Of a stretch of DNA of 51,633 nt, positions 9,482-17,710 are shown one piece after another. Origin of the DNA: Crenobacter luteus. GTDB taxonomy: Bacteria; Pseudomonadota; Gammaproteobacteria; Burkholderiales; Chromobacteriaceae. Location: positions 1 to 51,633 of the forward strand of contig NZ_SLXG01000019.1 of assembly GCF_004345725.1 (NCBI RefSeq), given 5' to 3'. The notes beneath the pieces are model-generated. The model was not told the DNA's origin. It ran no database searches and saw only the letters and a program-made list of their open reading frames with translations. Positions within the stretch are counted from its first letter, which is position 1. Each line of letters opens with the position of its first letter. The translations under genes and the position numbers were made by a program.

Positions 9482-10641
9482 GCCGACAGGATCCCGCGCA
9501 CCGCGGCGATCACGCGCGTCTGGTCGGCGTCGCTCATCTTCGTGTAGAGCGGCAGCGTCACCTCGGCCTCGAACGCCGCGTCGGCGACCGGGAAGTCGGC
9601 GTTCTTCAGCCCGTAACCGTCGCGCCACACCGGGTGGCGGTGCAGCGGGATGAAGTGCACCGAGCAGCCGATGCCGCGCTCGGCCATCTGGGCGATGAAG
9701 TCGTCGCGGCCGACGCCGGCCTCGGGTTTCAGCCGCACCGGGTAGAGGTGCCAGGCGTGCGTGTCGCTCGCCAAGGTTGGCCGAGCCGGCAGGATCAGCG
9801 GCAGGCCGGAAAGCTCACGGTCGTAGCGCGCCGCCATCGCCTCGCGTTTTTCGCGGAAGGCGCCGATCTTTTTCAGCTGGTGGATGCCGATCGCGGCGGC
9901 GATGTCGGGCATGTTGTACTTGAAGCCCGGCGCGACCACCTCGTAGTACCACGCCGGCGTCTTGGACACGTAGCGGTCGAAGGCGTCGCGGCTGATGCCG
10001 TGCAGGCGCATCACCTTGCAGCGCGCGATGAGGTCCCTGTTCTTCGACACCACCATGCCGCCCTCGCCGGTGGTCATCGTCTTGTTGGCGTAGAAGCTGA
10101 ACACGGTGACGTCCGAATCCAGCGTGCCGACGAGCTTGCCCTGGTAGGTGGTCGGCAGCGCGTGCGCGGCGTCCTCGATGATTTTCAGACCATGCTCGCG
10201 CGCGATCGCGACGATCTCGTCCATCTCGCAGGCGAGGCCGGCAAAGTGCACCGGCATGATCGCGCGCGTTTTCGGCGTGATCGCGGCGCGGATCGCCGCC
10301 GGCGAGATGTTGAAGGTCGCCGCATCGACGTCGACGCACACCGGGTGCGCGCCGAGGTAGCGCACCACCTCGGCGGTGGCGGTGAAGGTGTAGGTCGGCA
10401 CGATCACCTCGTCGCCCGGGCCGATGCCGACCGCCTCGAGCGCCAGGTGCAGGCCGGCGGTCGCCGAGTTCACCGCGATCGCCTCGACGCCGTCGCCGAG
10501 GAAGGCGGCGAAGTCGGCCTCGAATTGGCGGGTCTTGGGGCCGGTGGTCACCCAGCCGGAGCGCAGCGCGTCGACCACCTCGGCGATTTCTTCTTCGCCG
10601 ATGTCGGGCAGCGCGAAGGGGAGGAATTGAGGGGTAATCAT
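9478..10641 (-). CDS. DegT/DnrJ-family PLP sugar aminotransferase (PglE-like)
   Basis: Predicted PLP enzyme that aminates a keto-sugar nucleotide, probably the 4-keto product of the downstream WbpM-type dehydratase. The 387-residue length is normal. The cofactor site shows EDAAH at 156-160 and the Schiff-base lysine K187 in [17 protein letters not shown] at 10641 overlaps the preceding lipoprotein stop (ATGA), and its own stop overlaps the phosphoglycosyl transferase start. With those two genes it makes a dehydratase-aminotransferase-transferase module like pglF-pglE-pglC, but a PglD-type acetyltransferase is not adjacent. A 13-mer uptake-like repeat lies at 9773-9785, read here as Arg-Pro-Thr. 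Confidence 0.87.
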   Translation of the reverse strand: MITPQFLPFALPDIGEEEIAEVVDALRSGWVTTGPKTRQFEADFAAFLGDGVEAIAVNSATAGLHLALEAVGIGPGDEVIVPTYTFTATAEVVRYLGAHPVCVDVDAATFNISPAAIRAAITPKTRAIMPVHFAGLACEMDEIVAIAREHGLKIIEDAAHALPTTYQGKLVGTLDSDVTVFSFYANKTMTTGEGGMVVSKNRDLIARCKVMRLHGISRDAFDRYVSKTPAWYYEVVAPGFKYNMPDIAAAIGIHQLKKIGAFREKREAMAARYDRELSGLPLILPARPTLASDTHAWHLYPVRLKPEAGVGRDDFIAQMAERGIGCSVHFIPLHRHPVWRDGYGLKNADFPVADAAFEAEVTLPLYTKMSDADQTRVIAAVRGILSA

Positions 10642-11300
10642 TCTTTCATCTCTTTAACTGCAACAGAAAGGATCACATCCTTGTACAGCAATGCCCCGTC
10701 TCTTCTGGTCGAGGCTTTCTCATACGCAATGTTTGCGCCCCACTTGGGTTTGCCTTGACAAGTAAATTGACCAAGCCACGTCTGTGTGCGGGCAAACTTA
10801 ACTGCCTCAAAAACCATGGGGTCGGTGTTGGCTGCTGCGGCTAGCAATTGTGCCATCACCTCCCGCGCGACCTCTTCTTCACCGACCGCAACAATTTTCT
10901 TCATCCCATCCACGGTAACTGGTGCCGCTCGAGTAGCTGCTGTCAGATTGGAGTTTTGACCGTCCGGGAGTTTCAAAAAAGCCTTGGATTGAACTTCGCT
11001 ACCTTCATAGACCCACTGCCCACCTTGTCGCTTACATAGCCCTTCTAAATCCGCACGAAACTCCCCGATCTGCTCTATCTGTCCTCTATGTATGAAAGGC
11101 GGGTAAGAATAGGTAGAAACGCGCAGCGGAACCTTCGAGGTCATAACATCCTTCCCAACGGTGAACGACGCAAGCCCCCAATCTTTTTTTGCCAATTCTT
11201 CTAGAGTCATCGCCGTTGATTGGCGTTTTGGAACCGAAGCACATCCCGTTACCGTCACAGCAACAAAAAATATCAGACCAACAATGCTCTTCACTTCCAT
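10638..11300 (-). CDS. Predicted lipoprotein of unknown function, AT-richer than neighbours
   Basis: Not recognised. The 220-residue product starts at ATG 11300 with GGAGG upstream and has a lipoprotein signal peptide: hydrophobic segment to about residue 17 and lipobox VTGC. The mature part is polar, with two further cysteines (GLCKRQGG and FTCQGK) that could form a disulfide, and no domain I can name. Base composition is clearly lower in GC (roughly half) than flanking genes, and codon use is relaxed, suggesting recent acquisition. Its stop overlaps the aminotransferase start by ATGA. A REP-like repeat stands immediately upstream. Real gene likely; role unknown, perhaps envelope-related. 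Confidence 0.72.
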   Translation of the reverse strand: MEVKSIVGLIFFVAVTVTGCASVPKRQSTAMTLEELAKKDWGLASFTVGKDVMTSKVPLRVSTYSYPPFIHRGQIEQIGEFRADLEGLCKRQGGQWVYEGSEVQSKAFLKLPDGQNSNLTAATRAAPVTVDGMKKIVAVGEEEVAREVMAQLLAAAANTDPMVFEAVKFARTQTWLGQFTCQGKPKWGANIAYEKASTRRDGALLYKDVILSVAVKEMKE

Positions 11301-11338
11301 CCTTCCTCCTTTCAACAAACCGTGCTCGTAGCACAGCG

Positions 11339-11454
11339 CGTAGGGCGGAAGACCCGCAGGAGCGTTCCGCCGATACTCTCTAGAACACTCGGCCCCCCCA
11401 AGGCCGGACCGCCACAGCTGGCGGAACGCCCCCAAACGGGGATTCCGCCCTACG
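11339..11454. repeat. REP/MITE-like element with 12-bp terminal inverted repeats
   Basis: The ends are perfect 12-bp inverted repeats: CGTAGGGCGGAA at 11339-11350 and its complement at 11443-11454. Inside are further GGCGGAA/TTCCGCC pairs (11344-11350 with 11365-11371; 11420-11426 with 11443-11449), giving two opposed hairpin modules of about 35-50 bases separated by roughly 30 bases. There is no coding capacity. It lies between alaX and the AT-richer lipoprotein gene, and the right end supplies the alaX stop codon. It resembles dispersed GTAGGGCGGAA repeats I recall from proteobacterial genomes; copy number here cannot be checked. Confidence 0.7.
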
Positions 11455-12103
11455 AATCCAGCCGCGCGTCGATGTAGATCTCGATCCGCTCCTTGCCGCC
11501 GCCGACGTTGCGGCGCTTGAGGCGCAGCACGCCGACTTCGCCGGTGGTCTTCAAATGCGTGCCGCCGCAGGGCACGCGGCCGAAGCCGGCGACCTCCCAG
11601 TAGCAGCGCTCGTTCGCCTCGTCGGCGAAGGCGCTGACGATGGCCGAGTCGGCGTCGATCACCGCCTGCGCCGCGCGCGTCAGCTCGGCCAACATCGGCG
11701 TCAAGGGTTCGGGCCAGGCGAAGTCGATGCGCGCCTTGTCCTCGCCGATGTGCGCGCCGATCTTGCCGACGCCGGGCAGGCGCCGCGTGACGAGTTCGAG
11801 CACGATCTCGGCGGCGAAGTGCAGCCGCATCAGCTTGTAGCGGCGCGGCCAGTCTATCTCGACCGTCACCGTGTCGCCGGCCTCGAGCGCGTGGCCGGGC
11901 GGCAGCGTGTAGACGAGCTCTCGCCCCTGCCAGCGCGCGGCGAGCACGCGGTAGCCGCCGATCCGGCCGGTGTCGCTCTCCTGCCCGCCCGATTCGGCGA
12001 AGAACACCGTCGCCTCGAGCGTCACGTCGAGCCCGTCGACGCGCGCGACGCGGGTGGTCAGCGTCGTACGGTAGGGGTCCTGCCAGAAGAGTTTGTCGGT
12101 CAT
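11450..12103 (-). CDS. AlaX-type alanyl-tRNA editing protein
   Basis: Predicted free-standing editing enzyme that hydrolyses mischarged Ser- or Gly-tRNA(Ala). The 217 residues match the AlaRS editing domain: FFAESGGQESDTG at 34-46, the zinc site H95-x3-E99, and C179-G-G-T-H183 followed by GEVG. The first zinc motif is HxxxE rather than the usual HxxxH; the matching LHFAAE block may mark a known subfamily. ATG start at 12103. The TAG stop (11450-11452) falls inside the neighbouring repeat element, so the final residues may have been altered by its insertion. Its position within a glycan cluster looks incidental. Confidence 0.85.
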   Translation of the reverse strand: MTDKLFWQDPYRTTLTTRVARVDGLDVTLEATVFFAESGGQESDTGRIGGYRVLAARWQGRELVYTLPPGHALEAGDTVTVEIDWPRRYKLMRLHFAAEIVLELVTRRLPGVGKIGAHIGEDKARIDFAWPEPLTPMLAELTRAAQAVIDADSAIVSAFADEANERCYWEVAGFGRVPCGGTHLKTTGEVGVLRLKRRNVGGGKERIEIYIDARLDS

Positions 12104-12128
12104 CGCGCCTGTCCTCGCAGCCCCGATG

Positions 12129-13367
12129 TTAGCGGATCGCGGCCGGCGCCGCGCCGCAGGCGGCCAGAAAGCGCGCCGCCAGCACGCGGTAGTCGTGCTT
12201 TTCCCGCACCGCCCGCCTGCCGGCCGCGCCCATCGCCGCGCGCTCGGCCTGCGGCAGCGCGACCATGCGCCGCACGGCGGCGGCGATCGCGGCGGCGTCC
12301 TCGGCCGGCACCGACAGCCCGGCGCCCGACTCGGCGACGAGGTCGTTGCCGGCCTCGACCGAGTGGATCACCGGCTTGCCGGCCATCAGGTAGTCGAACA
12401 GCTTGTTCGGGTTGATGCCGAAGCGGTAGATCGGCAGGCGGCGCCAGCCGATGAAGAGCGCGTCCATTTCGGCGAGGAAGGCCGGCACCGCGCGCTTTTC
12501 GATCGCGTCGAGGAACACCACGTTGGCCGAGCCGGCCGCCTTCGTCTTGAGCGCCGCCTTGTCCGGGCCGTCGCCGACCAGCACGAAGGTCACCGGCACG
12601 TCGGCCAGCAGCCGCGCGGCGTCCAAGAGGTAGTCGAGCGCGTTGGCCAGGCCATGGCCGCCGGCGTAACCGACCAGGAAGCGCCCGTCGGCCTTCAGCC
12701 CGGCCAGGGCCTGCCCGTGCGCAGCCGGCAGCGACGCCGGCTCGCCCTCCCATTCGGCGACGTCGACGCCGTTCGGGATCACCGCGTAGCGGGCCGGGTC
12801 CATGCCGCGCCCGACCATGTAGTCGCGCGCGCACGGCAGCATGCTGATCACCGTGTCGGCCTTTTGATAGCCGAAATCCTCGGCCCACTGCAAAAGCCGC
12901 ACGAACGGGTGCCTGGGCGACATGCCGCCGACCTCGACCGGCGTCAGCGGCCACAGGTCGTGCACTTCGTACACCAGACGCGCGCCGGCGAGCCTGGCGA
13001 ACCACGCCGCCGGCACCGTGTCGAGCGGGTAGGTGCTCGACGCGATCACGAGGTCGGGCTTCTCGCGCTTGATGCGCGCGGACAGCCCCATCAGACGCCT
13101 AAGAAACGCGAAGATGTTGACCACGCGGCGCGCGCCGTTGCCCTCGTAGGGCGGCGTGCGGCACCAGGTGTAGGTGACGCCGTCGATGACTTCGTCGCGG
13201 TAGGGGGCGTCGAGAACCGGGTTCACGCGGCGCAGGTGCGAGAAGTCGGCCGCGACGATGTGAACCTCGTGCCCCGCCCTCACCCACTCGCGCGCGAGGT
13301 AGTAGGGCCGGAATTCCATGCCGTGGCGCGGGCTGCCGGCGTAGTGGTTCAGGTAGAGGATGCGCAT
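12129..13367 (-). CDS. GT4-family glycosyltransferase (WbuB-like)
   Basis: Predicted GT-B retaining glycosyltransferase acting at the inner membrane on the lipid-linked glycan. The 412 residues begin MRILYLNHYAGSPRHGMEFRPYYLA, with a glycine-rich acceptor loop typical of WbuB/CapM relatives. The C-terminal half has GYAGGHGLANALDYLLDA for nucleotide binding and KLFDYLMAGKPVIHS, corresponding to the GT4 E-x7-E region though acidic residues are partly replaced. Start ATG 13367, 13 bases after the small membrane protein gene. Donor and acceptor cannot be assigned. An uptake-like repeat copy (12522-12531) is read as Ser-Ala-Asn. Confidence 0.85.
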   Translation of the reverse strand: MRILYLNHYAGSPRHGMEFRPYYLAREWVRAGHEVHIVAADFSHLRRVNPVLDAPYRDEVIDGVTYTWCRTPPYEGNGARRVVNIFAFLRRLMGLSARIKREKPDLVIASSTYPLDTVPAAWFARLAGARLVYEVHDLWPLTPVEVGGMSPRHPFVRLLQWAEDFGYQKADTVISMLPCARDYMVGRGMDPARYAVIPNGVDVAEWEGEPASLPAAHGQALAGLKADGRFLVGYAGGHGLANALDYLLDAARLLADVPVTFVLVGDGPDKAALKTKAAGSANVVFLDAIEKRAVPAFLAEMDALFIGWRRLPIYRFGINPNKLFDYLMAGKPVIHSVEAGNDLVAESGAGLSVPAEDAAAIAAAVRRMVALPQAERAAMGAAGRRAVREKHDYRVLAARFLAACGAAPAAIR

Positions 13368-13380
13368 CGGGTGTCCGGCC

Positions 13381-13689
13381 TCAGGCGCCCTGGTCGTCGT
13401 AGAAGCCCTTGCGGCGCGCCTCGGCGTCCAGGCCCTTGAAGCGCGCCTCGTTGAAGCGCCAGCCGACGTAGCAGAGGATCGCGATCAGCACCGCCAGCGA
13501 GCTGACGTTCATCAGGTGGTAGAGCGGGTCGGGGCTGATCGGCTTGCCGCGCGCGACGTCGTACAGGTAGCCGACCGGCAGCGCCAGCGCCATGTAGATC
13601 AGGCCCTTGCGGGCGATAAAGGCCAGCGGGCCCTTTTGCCGTTGAACGCGCCAGCGCGTCCAGAATTGCGTTGCGGTTTCGCGTGCCAT
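13381..13689 (-). CDS. Small two-helix membrane protein of unknown function
   Basis: A 102-residue product (ATG 13689, stop 13381-13383) between two glycosyltransferase genes. Two hydrophobic segments are visible, about residues 28-45 (GLIYMALALPVGYLYDV) and 62-80 (MNVSSLAVLIAILCYVGW), separated by a polar GKPISPDPLYHLM loop; the N-terminus and the C-terminus (FKGLDAEARRKGFYDDQ) are charged. GGAG lies eight bases before the ATG, and the start overlaps the upstream stop as TGATG, supporting coupled translation. No family recognised. It is far too small for a Wzy polymerase; it could be an accessory of the glycan assembly machinery, which is only contextual inference. Confidence 0.68.
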   Translation of the reverse strand: MARETATQFWTRWRVQRQKGPLAFIARKGLIYMALALPVGYLYDVARGKPISPDPLYHLMNVSSLAVLIAILCYVGWRFNEARFKGLDAEARRKGFYDDQGA

Positions 13690-14792
13690 CAGTGTGTCTC
13701 CAGATTCCGGTAAAGGGCGACGAGTTTCTGCGCCTCGGCCGCCCAGCTGTATTTTGCCAGCGCCGCGCGGCGGCCGGCCTCGCCCATCGCGCGCGCACGC
13801 ACGGGGTCGGACAGCAGGCCCTTGAGCGCCGCGGCGATCTGTTGCGGGTCCTCGGGGTCGACCAGCACGCCGCAGCCGGCGTCGTCGACGATCGCGCGCC
13901 AGACCGGGAAGTCGCTGGCGATCACCGCGAGGCCGGCCGCCATGTATTCGAACAGCTTGATCGGCAGCGCCTCGACGTAGTTCGGCGTCGGGAACAGCGT
14001 CACGAGGCCGACCTTGGCCTCGGAGAGCACCGCCGCGACGCCGGCGCGGTCGAGCACGCCCAGGTCGTCGACGTAGGCCCAGCCCGGCTGCGCGGCCATC
14101 TCGTCGCGCAGGCCGCCCTCGCTCCACGGGCCGGCGAGCTTCAATCTCACCCCCGCCTCGGGCAGCGCCGCGACGATAGGCCCGATGCCGCGGATGCGCG
14201 TAATGCCGCCCAGATAACAGGCGACGTCGGCGCGCTCTTCCCAGCGCGTGTCGTTCACCAGCTCCTCGAGGATCGGGTAGTTGCACACGTCGATCGCGGT
14301 GGGCGCGAGGCCGACGAAGCGGTCGCGGATCAGCGGGGTCGCGGCGACCACCGCGTCGAAGCGGCGCGCGGCGTATGTCTCCAGCGCCTCGACCGCGCGC
14401 GACACCAGGGGCCGCAGCGGCGCCGGGATCCACGGCTTGGCGAGCACCTGGCGCGGCAGGTCCTCGTGCACGTCGTAGACGACCCTGATGCCGGCCTTCT
14501 TCAGCGCCAGCGCGGCCGGGATCAGCTCCGGGTCGTGAAAGTGGACCACGTCGGGACGCAGCGCCAGCGCCTTGTCGCGCACGCGGCGCACGGTGTCGGT
14601 CATGCGCGAGAAGCGCCCGCCGGCTTTCGGGCCGACGTCGTAGAGGCGCACGCCGCCGCGCGTCTCGTCGCCCCGCCCGTCGGCGACGACGAGGCCGACC
14701 GAGAAGCCGGCGGCGGCGAGGCTCTGGCATTCCTTGATGAAGACGCGGATGTCGTGGCGCGGGTGGGCGCTGGTCAGGTGCAGGATGTTCAT
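13689..14792 (-). CDS. GT4-family glycosyltransferase
   Basis: Predicted GT-B glycosyltransferase of 367 residues in the surface-glycan cluster. It starts MNILHLTSAHPRHDIRVFIKE at ATG 14792, which overlaps the preceding gene's stop (ATGA). N-domain motifs include VVHFHDPELIP near residue 87; the C-domain has CYLGGITRIRGIGPI and LPIKLFEYMAAGLAVIAS, the E-x7-E-like nucleotide-sugar region, followed by VDPEDPQQIAAAL. No signal peptide, so cytosolic or membrane-associated. Substrates unknown. Stop overlaps the small membrane-protein start. The frame is open further upstream but that part is an out-of-gene extension. Confidence 0.85.
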   Translation of the reverse strand: MNILHLTSAHPRHDIRVFIKECQSLAAAGFSVGLVVADGRGDETRGGVRLYDVGPKAGGRFSRMTDTVRRVRDKALALRPDVVHFHDPELIPAALALKKAGIRVVYDVHEDLPRQVLAKPWIPAPLRPLVSRAVEALETYAARRFDAVVAATPLIRDRFVGLAPTAIDVCNYPILEELVNDTRWEERADVACYLGGITRIRGIGPIVAALPEAGVRLKLAGPWSEGGLRDEMAAQPGWAYVDDLGVLDRAGVAAVLSEAKVGLVTLFPTPNYVEALPIKLFEYMAAGLAVIASDFPVWRAIVDDAGCGVLVDPEDPQQIAAALKGLLSDPVRARAMGEAGRRAALAKYSWAAEAQKLVALYRNLETH

Positions 14793-15874
14793 GCGGGGCG
14801 GGACAGCAGTTTGCGGTAAAGCGCGACGTAGCGCGCGGTGTTGGCCGAGGCGAGCGCGCGCGCCTCGACGAGGCGGCGGTTGATCGCGACCGGCTCGGCC
14901 AGCGCGGCGTCGTCGCCGGCCCAGGCGAGCGCCTCGGCGAGCACGGCCGGCAGCGTCGCGATGTCGGCCGCGATGCGGCCGTTGACGCCGTCGAGCACCC
15001 ACTCGGCGTTGGCCGGCAGGTTGGACAAGACCGGCAGGCAGCCGTGGCCCATCGCCTCCAAGAGGCTCACGCTGGTCGCGTCCGATTCGGGCACGCTGAC
15101 GAACACGCGGCTCTCGGCGTAAAGCTCGGCCAACCTTTGGCTGTTCACGAAGCCGGCGAACTCGACGCGTTGCAGCTTCAGCCGCGCGGCCTGCGCTTTC
15201 AAGGCCTCGGTTTCCGGCCCGCTGGCGGCCACGGTCAGCGACCAGTCGGCCAGCGCCGGGTTCGCCTCGACCGCCGCCCAGGCGTCGAGGATCGCGTCGA
15301 TGCGGTACAGCGGCTTGTGCAAGCGGCAGGACAGCGCCTTCTTGGGCCGGCCGGGCGCGGGCGCCGGCGGCAGTGCGTCGATGCCGAAGTAGACGATGTC
15401 GATGCCGGCCGCCGACGGCGCCAGTTCGCGCATCCGCGCCGCCAGGTAAAACGAGTCGGCGGTCAAGGCGCTCGCGGCCGACAGGTTGGCCGAGACCATG
15501 CGCCGCATCAGCGCGTTCTGGCCGGGCAAGAGCAGCACGTCCGAGCCCCAGGCGGTCAGCACCGACGGGATCGCGCGGCCACGCAGCGCGCGCAAAGCGT
15601 GCCAGGCGACGCTGTTGGCCTGGTGCACGTGGACGAGCCCGGGCTTGATCGCGTCGATAAAGCCGGCGAGCCGCGCGGCGCTGCCCAGGGCCTTGAGCGA
15701 GAAGTCGAGCTTACAGATGCCGGCGAGCTTGGCCGGGCGCAACTCGGACGGCGGCTCGCCGTTGCTGGCCAGGTAGAGTTCCTTCGCGTGCGGCGCGATG
15801 CCGGCCATGAAGCGCCAGGTGTGCACCGAGGCGCTGCCGACCACCAAGAGCCGGTCGAGAACGGGTTGGCTCAT
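14789..15874 (-). CDS. GT4-family glycosyltransferase
   Basis: Predicted GT-B glycosyltransferase of 361 residues. The chosen start ATG 15874 (MSQPVLDRLLVVGSAS) overlaps the acyltransferase stop as ATGA; the longer frame to 15925 would run into that gene. Visible features are LVHVHQANSVAWHALRAL and TAWGSDVLLLPG in the N-domain and SLLEAMGHGCLPVLSNLP in the C-domain, the classic GT4 donor-binding loop. It lies third in a row of glycosyltransferases. Donor sugar cannot be read from sequence. Two uptake-like repeats fall in it, at 15125-15137 (Arg-Leu-Ala-Glu, AGG-TTG) and 15485-15494; a third, at 14840-14849, is near its 3' end. Confidence 0.85.
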   Translation of the reverse strand: MSQPVLDRLLVVGSASVHTWRFMAGIAPHAKELYLASNGEPPSELRPAKLAGICKLDFSLKALGSAARLAGFIDAIKPGLVHVHQANSVAWHALRALRGRAIPSVLTAWGSDVLLLPGQNALMRRMVSANLSAASALTADSFYLAARMRELAPSAAGIDIVYFGIDALPPAPAPGRPKKALSCRLHKPLYRIDAILDAWAAVEANPALADWSLTVAASGPETEALKAQAARLKLQRVEFAGFVNSQRLAELYAESRVFVSVPESDATSVSLLEAMGHGCLPVLSNLPANAEWVLDGVNGRIAADIATLPAVLAEALAWAGDDAALAEPVAINRRLVEARALASANTARYVALYRKLLSRPA

Positions 15875-16449
15875 CGGGCCCAGTCCTCGTAAAGCGGTTT
15901 GAGTTCGGGATGCTCGGCCAACCACGGCGCGTCCATCTCGCGCGTGTCGCCGACCACCCGCGCCGGATTGCCGGCGAGGATGGCGAAGTCCGGGTAGTCG
16001 CCGGCCGGCACGAAGCTGTAGGCGCGCACCAGCGAACCCTTGCCGAGGCTGACGCCCGGCATCAGCACCGAGTGCGGGCCGACGAAGCAGTACGGGCCGA
16101 CCACGCTCGGCTTTTTCAGGTAGCCGACGTGCTCGCGGTGGTCGAGGTACTCGGCGCCGTACAGGCGGATCGCGATATGGCTCGAATGGGTCAGGATCGA
16201 CACGTAGTTGGTGATCTGGCAGCCCTCGCCTATCGTCAGCCCACCCGAGGCGTCGATGAAGTTGAAGTGGCCGATGAACACGTTCTCGTCGACGTCGAGC
16301 CGCTGCGGCGACTCGACGCGCGTCGTGTTGCTGATCCGCGTGCGCATCAGTCGCACGCCATCGCCGCGCGTGAAGCCGACCACCATGCGCGGCCGAATCC
16401 AGCCGGACAGCCTGAACCTGAGCTTGTCGAGAAAACCGTTCGGACTCAT
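15871..16449 (-). CDS. Left-handed beta-helix acyltransferase (hexapeptide family)
   Basis: Predicted O- or N-acyltransferase of 192 residues that would add acetyl to a sugar of the glycan. Hexapeptide-like turns run from about residue 58 to 155 (DENVFIGHFNFIDASGGLTIGEGCQI, then VVGPYCFVGPHSVLMPGVSLGKGSLV), with the typical FAILAGNPARVVG cap. A likely catalytic histidine lies in LTHSSH near residue 90. ATG start 16449 overlaps the flippase stop; its own stop overlaps the next glycosyltransferase start. The acceptor is not predictable; the family resembles WbbJ-type transferases. Confidence 0.82.
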   Translation of the reverse strand: MSPNGFLDKLRFRLSGWIRPRMVVGFTRGDGVRLMRTRISNTTRVESPQRLDVDENVFIGHFNFIDASGGLTIGEGCQITNYVSILTHSSHIAIRLYGAEYLDHREHVGYLKKPSVVGPYCFVGPHSVLMPGVSLGKGSLVRAYSFVPAGDYPDFAILAGNPARVVGDTREMDAPWLAEHPELKPLYEDWAR

Positions 16450-17708
16450 CGCACCGCCTTGTAGATCCACGCGAAGTAAGTAAGGAAATAAACCGTCATC
16501 GCCGCCGACAGCGCCCACAGCGTCGCGCCCAGCGCGACGCCGTTCGCCAGCCCCAGCGCGATCGTCGCGAGGAACAGGCCGTTGCCGACCACGGTGAACG
16601 CTAGCGCCGCCTTCTGGCGGCGGATCACCAAGGGCACCATGCCGAGCGGCGAGGCGACGAAGTGGCACAGCATATACGGCGACAGCGCGCGCGCGTACTC
16701 GCCGGCCTCGCGCCACGATTCGCCGAACACCCACGCGAACAGCGCCGGCCCGAAGGCGAGCATGAGCAACGCGCCCGGCAGCGCCAGCAGCGTCAAGAGC
16801 GCGAGCAGCCGGCGCACGCGCGGCGCGAGCGATTCGCCCGCCGCGTGCAGCGCCGCCAGATCGCGGTAGGCGACCTGCGCGACCGCCTGGCCGATGAGCG
16901 CCGCCGGCAGCTTGAGCACCCGCATCATCAGCCCGTACAGGCCGACGGTGGCCGAGCCGGACAGCGTCAACAGCAGCGTCACCGTCAGCGTGTCCTGCGC
17001 CGCGCCGATGAGCGCGTTGACCGCGTTGACGCGCGGGAACTCGGCGTACTCGCGCGCCACCGCCGTCATGCCGGCACAATCGACGTCGCGCCGCCACGGC
17101 GCGCGCTCGCGCCAGTCGGGCAGCGCCTGCGCGACGAGCGCCGCGGCGAAACCGGCCGCCTGCCCGAGCAGCAGGCCGCCGGCGCCGAAGCCGGCCAGCG
17201 CCAGCTGCAGGCCGGTCATGCCGAGCGCCTGCGCGAGCCGGCCGGCCGCGTTGGCGCGGTAACGCTGGGCGCGGTTGTTCCACTGCGTGTAGGCCTGCGT
17301 CGCGCCGGCCAGCCCGACCGTGAGCGGCAACAGCCACAGCCACGGCGAAAGCGCCGGCTCGCGCATCAGCGCCGCCCAGAAACCGGGCGCCGGCCACAAC
17401 AGCAGGGCCAGCAGCGCGGACAACGCCGCCGACACCGCGAGCGACAGGCCGAACAGGTTGGCCGAGCGCTTTGCGTCGGCCGGCAGCACGATCGCCAGCT
17501 CGTAGCGGCCGGTGGCGATCACCGCCAGCGCCGACAGCCAGGCGACGTAGACCGACAACAGGCCGAAGTCGGCCGGCGTGTAAAGCCGCGTCAGCAGCGG
17601 CGAGGCGGCCAGCGGCAGGAACTGCGCGATGGCCGCGCCGCCGGCGAGCGTCGCGACGTTGCGCGCGAAGCCGCCGTCCGACAGACGTTTGAGGCGGGCG
17701 AAGGACAA
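16446..17708 (-). CDS. wzx: Wzx-like lipid-linked oligosaccharide flippase
   Basis: Predicted flippase of the polysaccharide transporter family that turns undecaprenyl-linked glycan across the inner membrane. The 420-residue protein has about 12 hydrophobic segments, an N-terminal AQFLPLAASPLLTRLYTPADFG block typical of PST exporters (conserved TRLYTPxDFG), and a charged central loop. The only in-frame start near the N-terminus is TTG at 17708, two bases past the wbpE stop; the ribosome site is weak, so translation is probably coupled to wbpE. The stop overlaps the acyltransferase start. No Wzy polymerase accompanies it, which would fit either protein glycosylation or a polymerase gene elsewhere. 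Confidence 0.85.
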   Translation of the reverse strand: MSFARLKRLSDGGFARNVATLAGGAAIAQFLPLAASPLLTRLYTPADFGLLSVYVAWLSALAVIATGRYELAIVLPADAKRSANLFGLSLAVSAALSALLALLLWPAPGFWAALMREPALSPWLWLLPLTVGLAGATQAYTQWNNRAQRYRANAAGRLAQALGMTGLQLALAGFGAGGLLLGQAAGFAAALVAQALPDWRERAPWRRDVDCAGMTAVAREYAEFPRVNAVNALIGAAQDTLTVTLLLTLSGSATVGLYGLMMRVLKLPAALIGQAVAQVAYRDLAALHAAGESLAPRVRRLLALLTLLALPGALLMLAFGPALFAWVFGESWREAGEYARALSPYMLCHFVASPLGMVPLVIRRQKAALAFTVVGNGLFLATIALGLANGVALGATLWALSAAMTVYFLTYFAWIYKAVR

Positions 17709-17710
17709 GG

